Source: an uncultured Agathobaculum sp. | GTDB taxonomy: Bacteria; Bacillota; Clostridia; Oscillospirales; Butyricicoccaceae | Assembly (NCBI RefSeq): GCF_944384765.1 | Contig: NZ_CALWUM010000016.1 | Span: 1-45,433, forward strand | Reading direction: 5' to 3' | DNA: 45,433 nucleotides | Part shown: in pieces, positions 1 through 7,881 of the stretch | Position numbering within the stretch: the stretch's first letter is position 1 | How the letters are laid out: every line of letters starts with the position of its first letter | Position numbers and translations under genes: made by a program | The notes under the pieces: model-generated | What the model was told of the DNA's origin: nothing | Database searches by the model: none | The model's input: only the letters and a program-made list of their open reading frames with translations

Positions 1-65
1 TGGGACTTGAACCCACGGCCTCCAGCGTGACAGGCTGGCGCTCTAACCAACTGAGCTACCGGGCC
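1..65 (-). tRNA. tRNA-Asp (GTC), 3' end cut by window edge
   Basis: Read on the minus strand, the acceptor 5' strand GGCCCGG, a D-arm with AGCTCAGTTGGTTAGAGC, and an anticodon stem CCAGC/GCTGG enclosing loop CTGTCAC are all visible. Loop position 34-36 is GTC, which reads Asp. The T-arm begins with GTGGGTTCAAGTCCCA and then the window ends, so the last acceptor strand is missing. A perfect-consensus promoter lies just upstream. Confidence 0.95.
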
Positions 66-72
66 GAATCGC

Positions 73-95
73 CGCCGCTGTAATCATCAGCGGCG
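73..95 (-). other. Hairpin in the tRNA-Asp leader
   Basis: CGCCGCTG and CAGCGGCG form a perfect 8-bp stem with a 7-nt loop. It sits between the -10 box (102-107) and the first tRNA base (65), so it would be in the 5' leader of the precursor. It may guide processing or act as a transcription feature; nothing in the sequence decides. Confidence 0.5.
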
Positions 96-101
96 AGATT
101 T

Positions 102-130
102 ATTATATCGAAGAATGCGCAAAATGTCAA
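102..130 (-). promoter_or_regulatory. Sigma-A promoter of tRNA-Asp
   Basis: On the minus strand TTGACA (125-130) and TATAAT (102-107) are separated by 17 bp. Both hexamers match the consensus exactly, as expected for a stable RNA gene. Confidence 0.85.
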
Positions 131-149
131 CAGTTTTTTTACTCTTTTT

Positions 150-1031
150 TCATTTTTCTGCATGTGCCAAAAGTGCAAGCAATTCCGCCCGGGTAAACGT
201 ATAGATTTTGTCGCAGAATTGGCAGGTGACCTCACTCGTTTCCTGCTCCTGCGCCATCTTGGACAGCTCGTCCCGGCCCATGCTGACCAGGGCGCGCTCC
301 ACCTTCTCCCGGCTGCACGCGCAGCGGTAGCCGATCTCGTCGGTTTGCAGGAAGTCGACTGCAAAGCCGTCCAGCACCACGCTGACGATCTCCTCCAACG
401 TCATGCCCTTATCCAGCATGGCGGTCATCGGCTCGAGCTTTGCGAGGTTCGCCTCCAGGCGGTCGATATCCGCGTCCTTGACGCCGGGCATCAGCTGCAC
501 CAGCCAGCCGCCCGCGCAGCGCACCGAACAGTCGGTGTCCACCAGCACGCCGAGCGCACACGCGGACGGAATCTGTTCGCTTTCGGCAAAATAACGCGTG
601 ACATCCTCGGCGATCTCGCCGTCGACCAGCGCGACTGTGCCGGTCACCGGGTCCTTCAGGCCGATGTCTTTGATCACCATCAGGTAGCCGCGGCCCACCC
701 CCGCGCCGACAGCCAGCTTACCGTCCGGCCGAAGCGGCAGATCTGCCGACGGGTTTTGCAGGTAGCCGCGGACATAGCCGTCCGCATCGCCCACGCAGAC
801 GATCGCGCCCAGCGGGCCGTTGCCCTTGACCTGCACGGTCACCGAACCGTCGTCCACCTTGAGCTGGCTGCCCATGATGGCGGTCGCAGTCAGCGTGCGT
901 CCTAACGCCGCAGTTGCGACCGGCGTGGTGTGGTGGATCTGCCGCGCCCGCTCGACCAGGCCGGTCGTCACGGCGGCAGAAATCTGAATGCCCGCGTTGC
1001 GGGCGATTGCGCGAAGCAAAGTATCGCTCAT
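150..1031 (-). CDS. hslO: Redox-regulated chaperone Hsp33
   Basis: A 293-residue protein of usual Hsp33 length. Hsp33 is a cytoplasmic holdase that is inactive while its four cysteines hold zinc and binds unfolding proteins after oxidation. The C-terminal zinc centre is visible as CAC (237-239) and CQFC (270-273), matching the CxC...CxxC signature. The N-terminal domain begins with the typical DTLLRAIARN and TAALGR segments. The ATG start lies 6 bases after the stop of the upstream methyltransferase, so the two are probably cotranscribed with the TrpR-like gene. The ribosome site is weak (AGAGAG). No clear hairpin terminator follows; an A/T-rich stretch separates it from the tRNA-Asp promoter. 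Confidence 0.95.
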   Translation of the reverse strand: MSDTLLRAIARNAGIQISAAVTTGLVERARQIHHTTPVATAALGRTLTATAIMGSQLKVDDGSVTVQVKGNGPLGAIVCVGDADGYVRGYLQNPSADLPLRPDGKLAVGAGVGRGYLMVIKDIGLKDPVTGTVALVDGEIAEDVTRYFAESEQIPSACALGVLVDTDCSVRCAGGWLVQLMPGVKDADIDRLEANLAKLEPMTAMLDKGMTLEEIVSVVLDGFAVDFLQTDEIGYRCACSREKVERALVSMGRDELSKMAQEQETSEVTCQFCDKIYTFTRAELLALLAHAEK

Positions 1032-1037
1032 ATAAAA

Positions 1038-1778
1038 TTAGTCTCTCTTTCGTGCGGTAAAATAAATCCGGTCCTCCCCGCCCCGGACAGGTGCAAAGGA
1101 CTGGTCTCCATAAGTCTTGATTTCGCTGAAACCCGCGCGCGTAAGCATCACGGTCAGCGTTTCCGGCGTGTAGATGCGCTCCTCATGCGTTTCCTGGGCG
1201 CGCGTCCAGCCCTCGCCCTCGCGCGTGAAAATGTCGAACTGATAGGCGCACAGACCGTCCTCGACGGCTGCCTGCCACACGCAGAACACATCCTTATCCT
1301 CGCGCACATAGGCGTTACCGTCTATCCGGGCGAATTTCTCCGGCGTATTGACGTCGAACACAAACAGCCCGGTCTTCGGCTCCAAAAACAGATGTACCCG
1401 CTTAAACGCCCGCTGCAGGGCTGCGGGATCGGTCACATAATTGATGCTGTCCAAACAGCACAGGCACACATCCACCGTGCCGTACAAGTCGAGCTCCTCC
1501 ATGCGCTGGTTGAGAAACAGCGGCCGCGGCGCGCAGTCGATCGTGTTCTGCATGGCCTGCATGAGCATGTCGGGCGAAGCGTCCGCGCCGATCATCTCAT
1601 AGCCGCGCTCGGCTAAAATTTTGGTCAGGCTGCCTGTGCCGCAGGCCAGATCGAGGATCAGGCCCGGTTGCACGCCTTCGCGCGCAAACAGGCGTTCAAA
1701 AAAATCCGCCCAGTCTGCATAGCCGACGTCGTCCGTAAAGCGGTCATAGTATGCCGCCAGCGCCTGATAGCTATTCAT
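1038..1778 (-). CDS. Class I SAM-dependent methyltransferase
   Basis: A 246-residue cytosolic methyltransferase of the Rossmann-fold class. Motif I is DLACGTGS (43-50), followed by the acidic GADAS segment that binds the ribose of S-adenosylmethionine. The substrate is unknown; the family annotates broadly as UbiE/COQ5-like or tRNA/small-molecule methyltransferases, and no diagnostic C-terminal motif is seen. Its ATG overlaps the end of the TrpR-like gene by 8 bases, which implies translational coupling in a three-gene operon with hslO. Confidence 0.85.
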   Translation of the reverse strand: MNSYQALAAYYDRFTDDVGYADWADFFERLFAREGVQPGLILDLACGTGSLTKILAERGYEMIGADASPDMLMQAMQNTIDCAPRPLFLNQRMEELDLYGTVDVCLCCLDSINYVTDPAALQRAFKRVHLFLEPKTGLFVFDVNTPEKFARIDGNAYVREDKDVFCVWQAAVEDGLCAYQFDIFTREGEGWTRAQETHEERIYTPETLTVMLTRAGFSEIKTYGDQSFAPVRGGEDRIYFTARKRD

Positions 1779-2067
1779 CGTCTTCCTTCAGCCGGTCGAG
1801 CATGCGGCGGTAGCCGTCCGACCCGTATACCAGGCACTTGTTGACGCGGCTGATCGTTGCGGTGGACGCGCCGGTCTCCTGCACAATATCGCTGTAAATC
1901 CGGCCTTCATCCAGCATGCGCGCCACCTGGAAGCGCTGCACCATGGCGCGCAGTTCGGAAATCGTACACAGATCCTCGAAGAAATCATAGCACTCGTCCA
2001 CGGTCTTGAGCTTGAGGATCCCGCGGAACAGGATATCCATATCCTCATCCTTTAATTTCCGGTTCAA
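1771..2067 (-). CDS. TrpR-related DNA-binding protein (YerC/YecD family)
   Basis: A 98-residue all-helical protein. It has the TrpR-like core with a recognisable helix-turn-helix: SDIVQETGASTATISRVNKC around residues 58-77. Members of this family are small Gram-positive regulators whose ligand and targets are mostly unknown; they lack the tryptophan pocket evidence of E. coli TrpR. The start is TTG, chosen because AGGAGGGG lies 6 bases before it and there is no better ATG. A strong promoter is directly upstream, making this the first gene of an operon with a methyltransferase and hslO. Confidence 0.85.
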   Translation of the reverse strand: MNRKLKDEDMDILFRGILKLKTVDECYDFFEDLCTISELRAMVQRFQVARMLDEGRIYSDIVQETGASTATISRVNKCLVYGSDGYRRMLDRLKEDDE

Positions 2068-2111
2068 AGCTTTCCCCTCCTTATTCCAAACCTATCCTGT
2101 ATGATGGCTCT

Positions 2112-2140
2112 ATTATATCATAGTGCTTTCGTAGTGTAAA
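2112..2140 (-). promoter_or_regulatory. Sigma-A promoter of the TrpR-like/methyltransferase/hslO operon
   Basis: TTTACA (2135-2140) and TATAAT (2112-2117) on the minus strand with a 17-bp spacer. The predicted start is about 40 bases before the TTG codon. Confidence 0.75.
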
Positions 2141-2203
2141 GCATGAAAAAAGCAAAGGATTAACACGCTGCTATGTTTCCCGCATAAAAATACAGCCCAT
2201 TGC

Positions 2204-2238
2204 AAAACGAACCGCATCCGTGCGGATGCGGTTCGCTT
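2204..2238 (-). terminator. Rho-independent terminator after fba
   Basis: A 13-bp perfect stem CGAACCGCATCCG/CGGATGCGGTTCG with a 2- to 4-nt tip. On the minus strand it is followed by TTTT. It ends the aldolase transcript and separates it from the TrpR-like operon promoter. Confidence 0.85.
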
Positions 2239-2266
2239 TTCTGTAACCTGTTTAAGATGCAGGACC

Positions 2267-3235
2267 TTATGCCTTGCCGTTGCAGCCCAGAACATTAACC
2301 AGCTTGTGGGTAACCATGTCCTTGACAGCCTGGCGAGCGGGCTTGAGGTACTGACGGGGATCGAAGTGATCCGGATGCTCGTCGAAGTACTCGCGGATGG
2401 TAGCGGTGATCGCAAGACGAATATCGGAGTCGATGTTAATCTTGCAGACAGACAGCTGCGCCGCGTGACGGAGCTCGTCCTCCGGAATACCGATAGCATC
2501 GGGCATCTTGCCGCCATGCGCGTTGATCTTGTCAACAAACTGGCGCGGAACGGAAGAAGAACCGTGCAGAACGATCGGGAAGCCCGGCAGACGCTTGGAA
2601 ACTTCCTCAAGCACGTCGAAACGGAGCGGAGGCGGAACCAGAATGCCCTGCTCGTTGCGGGTGCACTGCTCGGGAGTGAACTTGTAAGCGCCGTGGGAGG
2701 TGCCGATGGCGATAGCCAGCGAGTCGCAGCCGGTGCGGGTTACGAACTCCTCAACCTCTTCCGGATGGGTGTAGGAAGAATCCTCGGCAGAAACCTGAAC
2801 GTCGTCCTCGACGCCGGCCAGGGTGCCCAGCTCAGCCTCAACAACAACGCCGTGCGCATGTGCGTACTCAACGACCTTCTTGGTCTCCGCGACGTTCTCG
2901 TCGAACGGACGGCTGGAGCAGTCGATCATGACCGAAGTAAAGCCGCCGTCGATGCAGGCCTTGCAGGTCTCGAAGTCCGGGCCGTGGTCCAGATGCAGAA
3001 CGATCGGGATGTCCGGGCACTCGATCACAGCTGCCTCGACCATCTTGATCAGGTAGGTGTGGTTCGCGTAAGCACGCGCGCCCTTGGATACCTGCAGGAT
3101 GACCGGAGCCTTCTGCTCCTGACAAGCCTCAGTAATACCCTGAACGATTTCCATATTGTTCACGTTGAAAGCGCCGATGGCGTAGCCGCCGTCATAAGCC
3201 TTCTTGAACATTTCGGTAGAAGTAACTAATGGCAT
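2267..3235 (-). CDS. fba: Class II fructose-1,6-bisphosphate aldolase
   Basis: A 322-residue zinc-dependent aldolase that interconverts fructose-1,6-bisphosphate with dihydroxyacetone phosphate and glyceraldehyde-3-phosphate. Class II motifs are present: HLDHG (81-85, zinc His and catalytic Asp), EAELG (133-137), GTSHG (178-182, zinc His) and VLHGSSS (222-228). The start follows GAAAGGAAG. It is divergent from the PPi-dependent phosphofructokinase, which catalyses the preceding glycolytic step, so the shared 244-bp region probably coordinates both. It ends at a strong terminator. Confidence 0.96.
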   Translation of the reverse strand: MPLVTSTEMFKKAYDGGYAIGAFNVNNMEIVQGITEACQEQKAPVILQVSKGARAYANHTYLIKMVEAAVIECPDIPIVLHLDHGPDFETCKACIDGGFTSVMIDCSSRPFDENVAETKKVVEYAHAHGVVVEAELGTLAGVEDDVQVSAEDSSYTHPEEVEEFVTRTGCDSLAIAIGTSHGAYKFTPEQCTRNEQGILVPPPLRFDVLEEVSKRLPGFPIVLHGSSSVPRQFVDKINAHGGKMPDAIGIPEDELRHAAQLSVCKINIDSDIRLAITATIREYFDEHPDHFDPRQYLKPARQAVKDMVTHKLVNVLGCNGKA

Positions 3236-3282
3236 GGTTAGACTTCCTTTCTGTGTGTGAATTGATAAAGAATTCCACCCCT

Positions 3283-3311
3283 ATTTTATCAGTATGTTCG
3301 ATCAAAATCAA
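3283..3311 (-). promoter_or_regulatory. Promoter of fba
   Basis: TTGATT (3306-3311) and TAAAAT (3283-3288) on the minus strand, 17-bp spacer. The start of transcription would be about 40 bases before the ATG. Confidence 0.65.
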
Positions 3312-3383
3312 GTCTATCCTAAAAAATGCGCATATTTTTTGCATGGCGCCCCGAATACGGGCGATATGCCAAAAAATTCTGAT

Positions 3384-3412
3384 TTCCATTGATTTTGCGG
3401 CGGTTTTATGAT
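3384..3412 (+). promoter_or_regulatory. Possible promoter of pfp
   Basis: TTTCCA (3384-3389) and TATGAT (3407-3412), 17-bp spacer, on the plus strand. The -35 box is poor (4 of 6), so this is the best candidate and not a certain call. The strong ribosome site TTAGGAGG follows at about 3463-3470. Confidence 0.4.
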
Positions 3413-3479
3413 ACCCTAATAATGCAAGGAAATACAGTGGCGAAACCCTGTGTTTTAATTTGTTAGGAGGTTTAACATT

Positions 3480-4721
3480 ATGAGCGAACTGAAAGGCGCT
3501 TGCGTCATCGGCCAGTCGGGCGGCCCGACTTCGGTTATCAATTCTTCCGTCCTTGGCGCGATCGAGACTGCGCTGGACAATCCGGCAATTACCCGCGTTT
3601 TCGGCATGGCACACGGCATCAAGGGCCTGCTGAACGACGACCTGTACGACATCGACAAGGAAGACCGCGAAGAGCTGGCGCTGCTGCGCTACACTCCGTC
3701 CTCCGCACTCGGCTCCTGCCGCTACAAGCTGGCTGACCCGGATGTGGACGACACCGATTACAAGCGCATCCTTGAGATCTTTAAGAAGTACGACATCCGC
3801 TATTTCTTCTACAATGGCGGCAACGACTCCATGGATACCTGCAACAAGGTTTCCAAGTATATGATGAAGTCCGGCTACGAGTGCCGCGTCATGGGCATCC
3901 CGAAGACCATCGACAACGACCTGTTCGGCACCGACCACTGCCCGGGCTTTGCTTCCGCTGCCAAGTATATCGCGACCTCCTGCATGGAGATCTATCAGGA
4001 CGCGCGTGTATACGACACCGGCATGGTCTGCATCGTGGAGATCATGGGCCGTCACGCGGGCTGGCTGGCTGGCGCTGCTGGTCTTGCGACTGCGATGGGC
4101 GCAGGCCCGGATCTGGTTTACCTGCCTGAGACCGACTTCGACATGAAGAAGTTCCTCGCGGACGTCAAGAAGATCTACGAGGAGAAGGGCAACTGCCTGG
4201 TAGCGGTTTCCGAGGGCATCCACTATGCGGATGGCTCCTTCGTATCCGAGGCCAAGACCTCTGCGACCGACGGCTTCGGCCATGCGCAGCTGGGCGGCTT
4301 GGCTTCCATGCTGGCCGACACGGTCAAGAACGAACTGGGCTGCAAGGTTCGCGGCATTGAGCTGTCCCTGCTGCAGCGCTGCGCGGCGCACTGCGCTTCC
4401 AAGACCGACGTGGACGAGTCCTATATGTCGGGCAAGGCTGCGGTTGAGAACGCTGTCGCCGGCAAGACCGACTATATGCCGGGCTTCAAGTGCACCCGCG
4501 ATGCAAACGGCTACAAGTGCGAGATCGAGCTGCTCCCGCTGAGCGAAGTTGCGAACACCGAGAAGAAGGTTCCGCGCGACTGGATCAACGAGGAAGGCAA
4601 CGGCGTCACCCAGGCGTTCATCGACTATGCGATGCCGCTGATCGAGGGCGAAAATGTCGGCCCGAAGGTGCACGGCCTGCCGCGCTTTGCGCAGCTCAAG
4701 AAGATCAAGGCTGAGCCGTAA
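3480..4721 (+). CDS. pfp: Pyrophosphate-dependent 6-phosphofructokinase
   Basis: A 413-residue PfkA-superfamily enzyme that phosphorylates fructose-6-phosphate, here most likely with pyrophosphate in place of ATP. ATP enzymes carry a Gly in GGDGS and a Gly before TIDND. This protein instead has GGNDS (113-117), with Asp at the donor-selecting position, and PKTIDND (141-147), with Lys, the known signature of PPi users. MGRHAGW (189-195) is the fructose-6-phosphate site. A PPi enzyme makes the step reversible and saves ATP, common in fermenting Clostridia. It is divergent from fba and ends at a strong terminator. A PPi-hydrolysing enzyme is encoded at 38.8 kb. Confidence 0.93.
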   Translation: MSELKGACVIGQSGGPTSVINSSVLGAIETALDNPAITRVFGMAHGIKGLLNDDLYDIDKEDREELALLRYTPSSALGSCRYKLADPDVDDTDYKRILEIFKKYDIRYFFYNGGNDSMDTCNKVSKYMMKSGYECRVMGIPKTIDNDLFGTDHCPGFASAAKYIATSCMEIYQDARVYDTGMVCIVEIMGRHAGWLAGAAGLATAMGAGPDLVYLPETDFDMKKFLADVKKIYEEKGNCLVAVSEGIHYADGSFVSEAKTSATDGFGHAQLGGLASMLADTVKNELGCKVRGIELSLLQRCAAHCASKTDVDESYMSGKAAVENAVAGKTDYMPGFKCTRDANGYKCEIELLPLSEVANTEKKVPRDWINEEGNGVTQAFIDYAMPLIEGENVGPKVHGLPRFAQLKKIKAEP

Positions 4722-4768
4722 AACCAAATACGGAAATCCGCGCCTGCGGCGCGCGTTTCAGCAAGACT

Positions 4769-4799
4769 CGGGAAGGGCCGCAAGGTCCTTCCCGTTTTT
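4769..4799 (+). terminator. Rho-independent terminator after pfp
   Basis: An 11-bp stem (CGGGAAGGGCC / GGTCCTTCCCG, one G-T pair) with loop GCAA, followed by TTTTT. Confidence 0.9.
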
Positions 4800-4823
4800 C
4801 GTTTTGGAAAGGTGGGACCCAGG

Positions 4824-5507
4824 ATGAAACGGACGATTTCCACGCCCATGCTGGCTCTTCCGGCTGTGGCCGTCTGGCTTGCAGCCTGCGGGCTGCTCAG
4901 CTGGACGCAGCTCGCCTACGACGGCGCGGTCAGCACCAACCATATCTATTTCTGGGTCTACGGCGGCGCACTGCTGCTGAGCGGCCTGTGCTCACAGGAC
5001 GACGGACGGCCCGCTGCCTCCCGTACCTCGCGCTGGGGCGGTGCACTGCTCATGCTGCTTGCGGCCGCGCTGGCCTATCTGGTTGTCGAGCGCGTCGGGC
5101 AGGCCGGCATCGGTTATGTTCTATACAACCTTCAGTTCTGGTGGATCGCGGCAATGGGCCTGCTTCTGCTGGCGGTCACGCTCTGGCAGAACAGCCGCTT
5201 TCGCCGTCCGCGCAGACCAGCGCACACCTATCCTCCCCTGGCGCGCAGCGCTGCCGTTGTGCTGATCAGTTTTCTGCCGCTGCTGCTGGTCACGCTGCTC
5301 TATCTTGCTGTGCTGCACCCGGTCACAGTGGACGAGATCAAACCGGTCGGCGAGGCCGAGGGCGGAAAATTCATCGGCTGCATCAGCGGCGAGCGCACGG
5401 AGACTCCGCTCGGCGTATACTTTTTCGCGGATGGCGACCGCTGGTACTATTACGATGTGCTGACCGGCGCACCCGCTGCATACGACGACCCATACAGACC
5501 CGCATAA
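4824..5507 (+). CDS. Uncharacterised multi-pass membrane protein
   Basis: A 227-residue protein I do not recognise. About five hydrophobic segments are visible (near residues 9-27, 40-56, 69-88, 98-117 and 140-165). They are followed by a polar C-terminal domain of about 60 residues rich in Tyr and Asp (FADGDRWYYYD), probably outside the membrane. The ATG at 4824 is chosen over an in-frame GTG at 4812 because AAAGGTGG ends 8 bases before it. It sits between the pfp terminator and the B3/B4 gene, which begins 15 bases after its stop, so the two may form an operon. Confidence 0.7.
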   Translation: MKRTISTPMLALPAVAVWLAACGLLSWTQLAYDGAVSTNHIYFWVYGGALLLSGLCSQDDGRPAASRTSRWGGALLMLLAAALAYLVVERVGQAGIGYVLYNLQFWWIAAMGLLLLAVTLWQNSRFRRPRRPAHTYPPLARSAAVVLISFLPLLLVTLLYLAVLHPVTVDEIKPVGEAEGGKFIGCISGERTETPLGVYFFADGDRWYYYDVLTGAPAAYDDPYRPA

Positions 5508-5522
5508 AAAGAAGGAATTATC

Positions 5523-6182
5523 ATGCTTGCAATCATCAAGGATCCCTCATTCGCTGCACGGAACATCCCGTTCGGCCTCGCTGAGGTGCGCTATCCCGCG
5601 CGCGAAACTTGGGACGAAACCTCATTCCGCGCTCTGGCCGAACGCGAACTGGCGGACTGCCGCGCCCGCTTCCCGGACTACGACCGCAAGGCCGTGTTCG
5701 GACAAAATCCCTATTTCCGCTTTTTCAAAAAATTCAAAAAGACCTACCCGGTGATGCTGCAGGCCGAGTCCGTGCTGTTCAAGGGGCGGCCGTTCCCGGA
5801 CGTCAATCCGATCACTGAGGTGCCCTTTTTGCTCGAACTGAGCACCTTTGTGCTGTCCGGCACGCACGACATCGACCACATGGACGGCCCACTCACCCTG
5901 TTCACGCCGGACGCTAAGCTGCCCTTTCCCGGCCTGCGCGGCGAGGAGGCGCACACTTATCCGAACGACGTGTGCGGCCGCGACAACCGCGGCATCATCC
6001 TGAGCATGATCGCGGGCGCGGACGCGCGCACCTGCGCCCGGCCGGAAAGCCGCCATGTGTTCTATCCGGTGTTCGGTACGCCGGATACGCCGCCCGCCCT
6101 GCTGGAGGAGGCACTTGCCCGGCTGACCGCTTTTGTCCGCACGCTTGCCCCGTCTGCGCAGATCGAGACCGCGGTGCTGTGA
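5523..6182 (+). CDS. B3/B4 domain-containing protein
   Basis: A 219-residue protein resembling the free-standing B3/B4 domain family, related to the B3/B4 editing domain of the phenylalanyl-tRNA synthetase beta subunit. Features are the central FKGRPFPDVNPITEVP-type segment, the GTHDIDHMDGPL segment and the late NDVCGRDNRG turn. Stand-alone members are thought to bind tRNA or mischarged tRNA, but no function is established for most. RBS GAAGGAATT precedes the ATG. It probably shares a transcript with the preceding membrane protein and ends at an intrinsic terminator. Confidence 0.7.
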   Translation: MLAIIKDPSFAARNIPFGLAEVRYPARETWDETSFRALAERELADCRARFPDYDRKAVFGQNPYFRFFKKFKKTYPVMLQAESVLFKGRPFPDVNPITEVPFLLELSTFVLSGTHDIDHMDGPLTLFTPDAKLPFPGLRGEEAHTYPNDVCGRDNRGIILSMIAGADARTCARPESRHVFYPVFGTPDTPPALLEEALARLTAFVRTLAPSAQIETAVL

Positions 6183-6188
6183 CAGGCT

Positions 6189-6221
6189 AAAAAAGAGGCT
6201 TTGAAAAAAGCCTCTTTTTTC
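6189..6221 (+). terminator. Rho-independent terminator after the B3/B4 gene
   Basis: Stem AAAGAGGCTT/AAGCCTCTTT with a small A-rich loop and a run of six T. It can function on both strands because A-runs flank the other side. Confidence 0.85.
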
Positions 6222-6276
6222 TTGCAGTAATTTTCCCAGCCCGTGCGTCTAATGGGTGAAAGGAGGGAGAGATGCC

Positions 6277-6801
6277 ATGCAGTCAACCGACAACCAAATG
6301 CCCTCGTATCTGCAGGACGAGGACGGCCTGGCGCGTCTGCTGGACGACTGGGGCGACCGCCTGCTGCGCCTGTGCACACTTTATCTGGGTGACGTGCACC
6401 TGGCTGAGGATGCAGTACAGGACACCCTCATCAAGGCATGGCGCTGCGCCGGGCAATACCGCGGCAAAAGCAGCGAGATCACCTGGATCACCCGCATCGC
6501 CATCAATGTGTGCAAGAGCTATCTGCGCTCCCCCTGGAAGCGGCGGCACGCGCCCGCCGCGGAGCTGGATACGCTGCTCGCGCCCGCGGACGACCCGCAG
6601 GTGGACGACACCCTGCCCCGCGCGATCATGGCGCTTTCCCGTCCTTACCGCGAAGTCATCATCCTGTATTATTATCAGGAGCTCAAGGCGCGCGAGATCG
6701 CGGAAATCCTGCATCTGGACGTTTCTACCGTCACCGCGCGCCTGTCCCGCGCGCGCAAACAGCTGCGCGAAGCCTTGAAAGGATGGTACTACGATGAATA
6801 A
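6277..6801 (+). CDS. ECF-type RNA polymerase sigma factor
   Basis: A 174-residue sigma-70 family protein with only regions 2 and 4, the ECF layout. Region 2 carries DVHLAEDAVQDTLIKAW (core binding and -10 recognition). Region 4 has ILYYYQELKAREIAEILHLDVSTVTARLSRARKQL, a clear helix-turn-helix. The ATG at 6277 is preferred over GTG 6256 because AGGAGGG (6261-6267) sits 9 bases before it. Its end overlaps the next gene by 8 bases, and that gene encodes a membrane protein likely to restrain it. The signal that activates the pair is unknown. Confidence 0.88.
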   Translation: MQSTDNQMPSYLQDEDGLARLLDDWGDRLLRLCTLYLGDVHLAEDAVQDTLIKAWRCAGQYRGKSSEITWITRIAINVCKSYLRSPWKRRHAPAAELDTLLAPADDPQVDDTLPRAIMALSRPYREVIILYYYQELKAREIAEILHLDVSTVTARLSRARKQLREALKGWYYDE

Positions 6802-7780
6802 ACGCAACATGAGGAGGGATCTGGATATGACCATGGAAAAAATCAGATTATCGCCCGCCCGCCGCGCGCAAATCATGCAGTCCGCCTGCCCGCGCCGCCG
6901 TGCGACCATTCGGACGGCAGGCCGGATCGCGGCGGCGGTCGTGCTCGCCGTGCTGCTCACCTTTTCGGCGTTCGCTGCCGCCATCCCCGCCCTGCGGGAA
7001 GCGCTGCAAAACGCGCTCGGCAGTTTCACCGAACAGAGCCAGACGATCACAGGCATTGCCGCGGAGGACAGTGGCATCGAAGTGCGGCCGGTGGCGGCGC
7101 TGTCGGACAGCGGTATGACCTGCGTATATGTGGAGATCGAGGATCAAACCGGCGACCGGTTAAGCGGCGGCTATGAAGTATCCATCGAAATCAGCCACCC
7201 ACAGGATGACCAGCCGGTGCACCTCGGCACATCGGCCAGCCAAATCGGTTACGACGCCGAGACGCACACCGCGCTTTACAAGGCCTTGCGCCCCGACAGC
7301 ATAGCATCGCAAAACCCGTCAGCGGTGGTTGACGTCTGGCTGCTCGACCCACAGGCGGCGAACGGAAAAGAAACCCTCGGTCACTGGTCGTTTAAGACCG
7401 AACTTGAGCGCGCGGCGGAGCGATGCTTCACACCGGACGCAGCGGTGAACGGATACCGTGTGTTCGAGGTGCGGGTGTCTGCGCTCAGCCTGACGCTACT
7501 GATGGAAAACGGGGTGACCGACCCGACACAGCCGGACTATCACCCGGTCAATTATGCCTCTATGCCGCTCTCATTGACGCTGCATGACGGCACAGTGATT
7601 GCTGTCACTGAAAACGAGGCAAACCGTATTCTGGCAACTGACACACCGCCATCTGATGACCCACAGACCGAAGCGGAACATTATTACCATTCCGAAGTGC
7701 AGTGGCTGTTTGATCAGCCGGTGCAGCCGAATACGGTTACCGCCATCACGATTGGCGATGTGGACGTCCCCCTGCAATGA
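6794..7780 (+). CDS. Membrane-anchored DUF4179-like protein, probable anti-sigma partner
   Basis: A 328-residue protein. It has a basic cytoplasmic N-terminus (about 35 residues), one transmembrane helix (AAAVVLAVLLTFSAFAAAI, about 46-64) and a long extracytoplasmic domain. This matches the organisation of the DUF4179 proteins that pair with ECF sigma factors in Clostridia and Bacilli. The gene starts inside the end of the sigma gene (8-base overlap), so production is coupled. The short cytoplasmic part lacks a zinc-binding HxxxCxxC motif, so it is not a ZAS-type anti-sigma. The role is inferred from position and topology. Confidence 0.7.
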   Translation: MNKRNMRRDLDMTMEKIRLSPARRAQIMQSACPRRRATIRTAGRIAAAVVLAVLLTFSAFAAAIPALREALQNALGSFTEQSQTITGIAAEDSGIEVRPVAALSDSGMTCVYVEIEDQTGDRLSGGYEVSIEISHPQDDQPVHLGTSASQIGYDAETHTALYKALRPDSIASQNPSAVVDVWLLDPQAANGKETLGHWSFKTELERAAERCFTPDAAVNGYRVFEVRVSALSLTLLMENGVTDPTQPDYHPVNYASMPLSLTLHDGTVIAVTENEANRILATDTPPSDDPQTEAEHYYHSEVQWLFDQPVQPNTVTAITIGDVDVPLQ

Positions 7781-7783
7781 ATG

Positions 7784-7815
7784 CAAAATCCCCTCTTTTG
7801 CGGAGGGGATTTTTG
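7784..7815 (+). terminator. Rho-independent terminator after the sigma/anti-sigma pair
   Basis: Stem AAAATCCCCTC/GAGGGGATTTT with loop TTTTGCG, followed by T residues. Confidence 0.85.
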
Positions 7816-7823
7816 CTGCCGTC

Positions 7824-7852
7824 TTGCAGGAACATTTGTTCGGTGGTATAAT
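7824..7852 (+). promoter_or_regulatory. Promoter of rarA
   Basis: TTGCAG (7824-7829) and TATAAT (7847-7852) with a 17-bp spacer, just after the preceding terminator and 30 bases before the rarA ATG. Confidence 0.75.
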
Positions 7853-7881
7853 ACGGTTATCATGTAAAGGAGGCGCGCAGG

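Noticed and set aside
3192..4727. A 511-codon open frame opposite pfp
   Set aside because: Antisense shadow of the phosphofructokinase gene, running across the fba-pfp promoter region and lacking homology.
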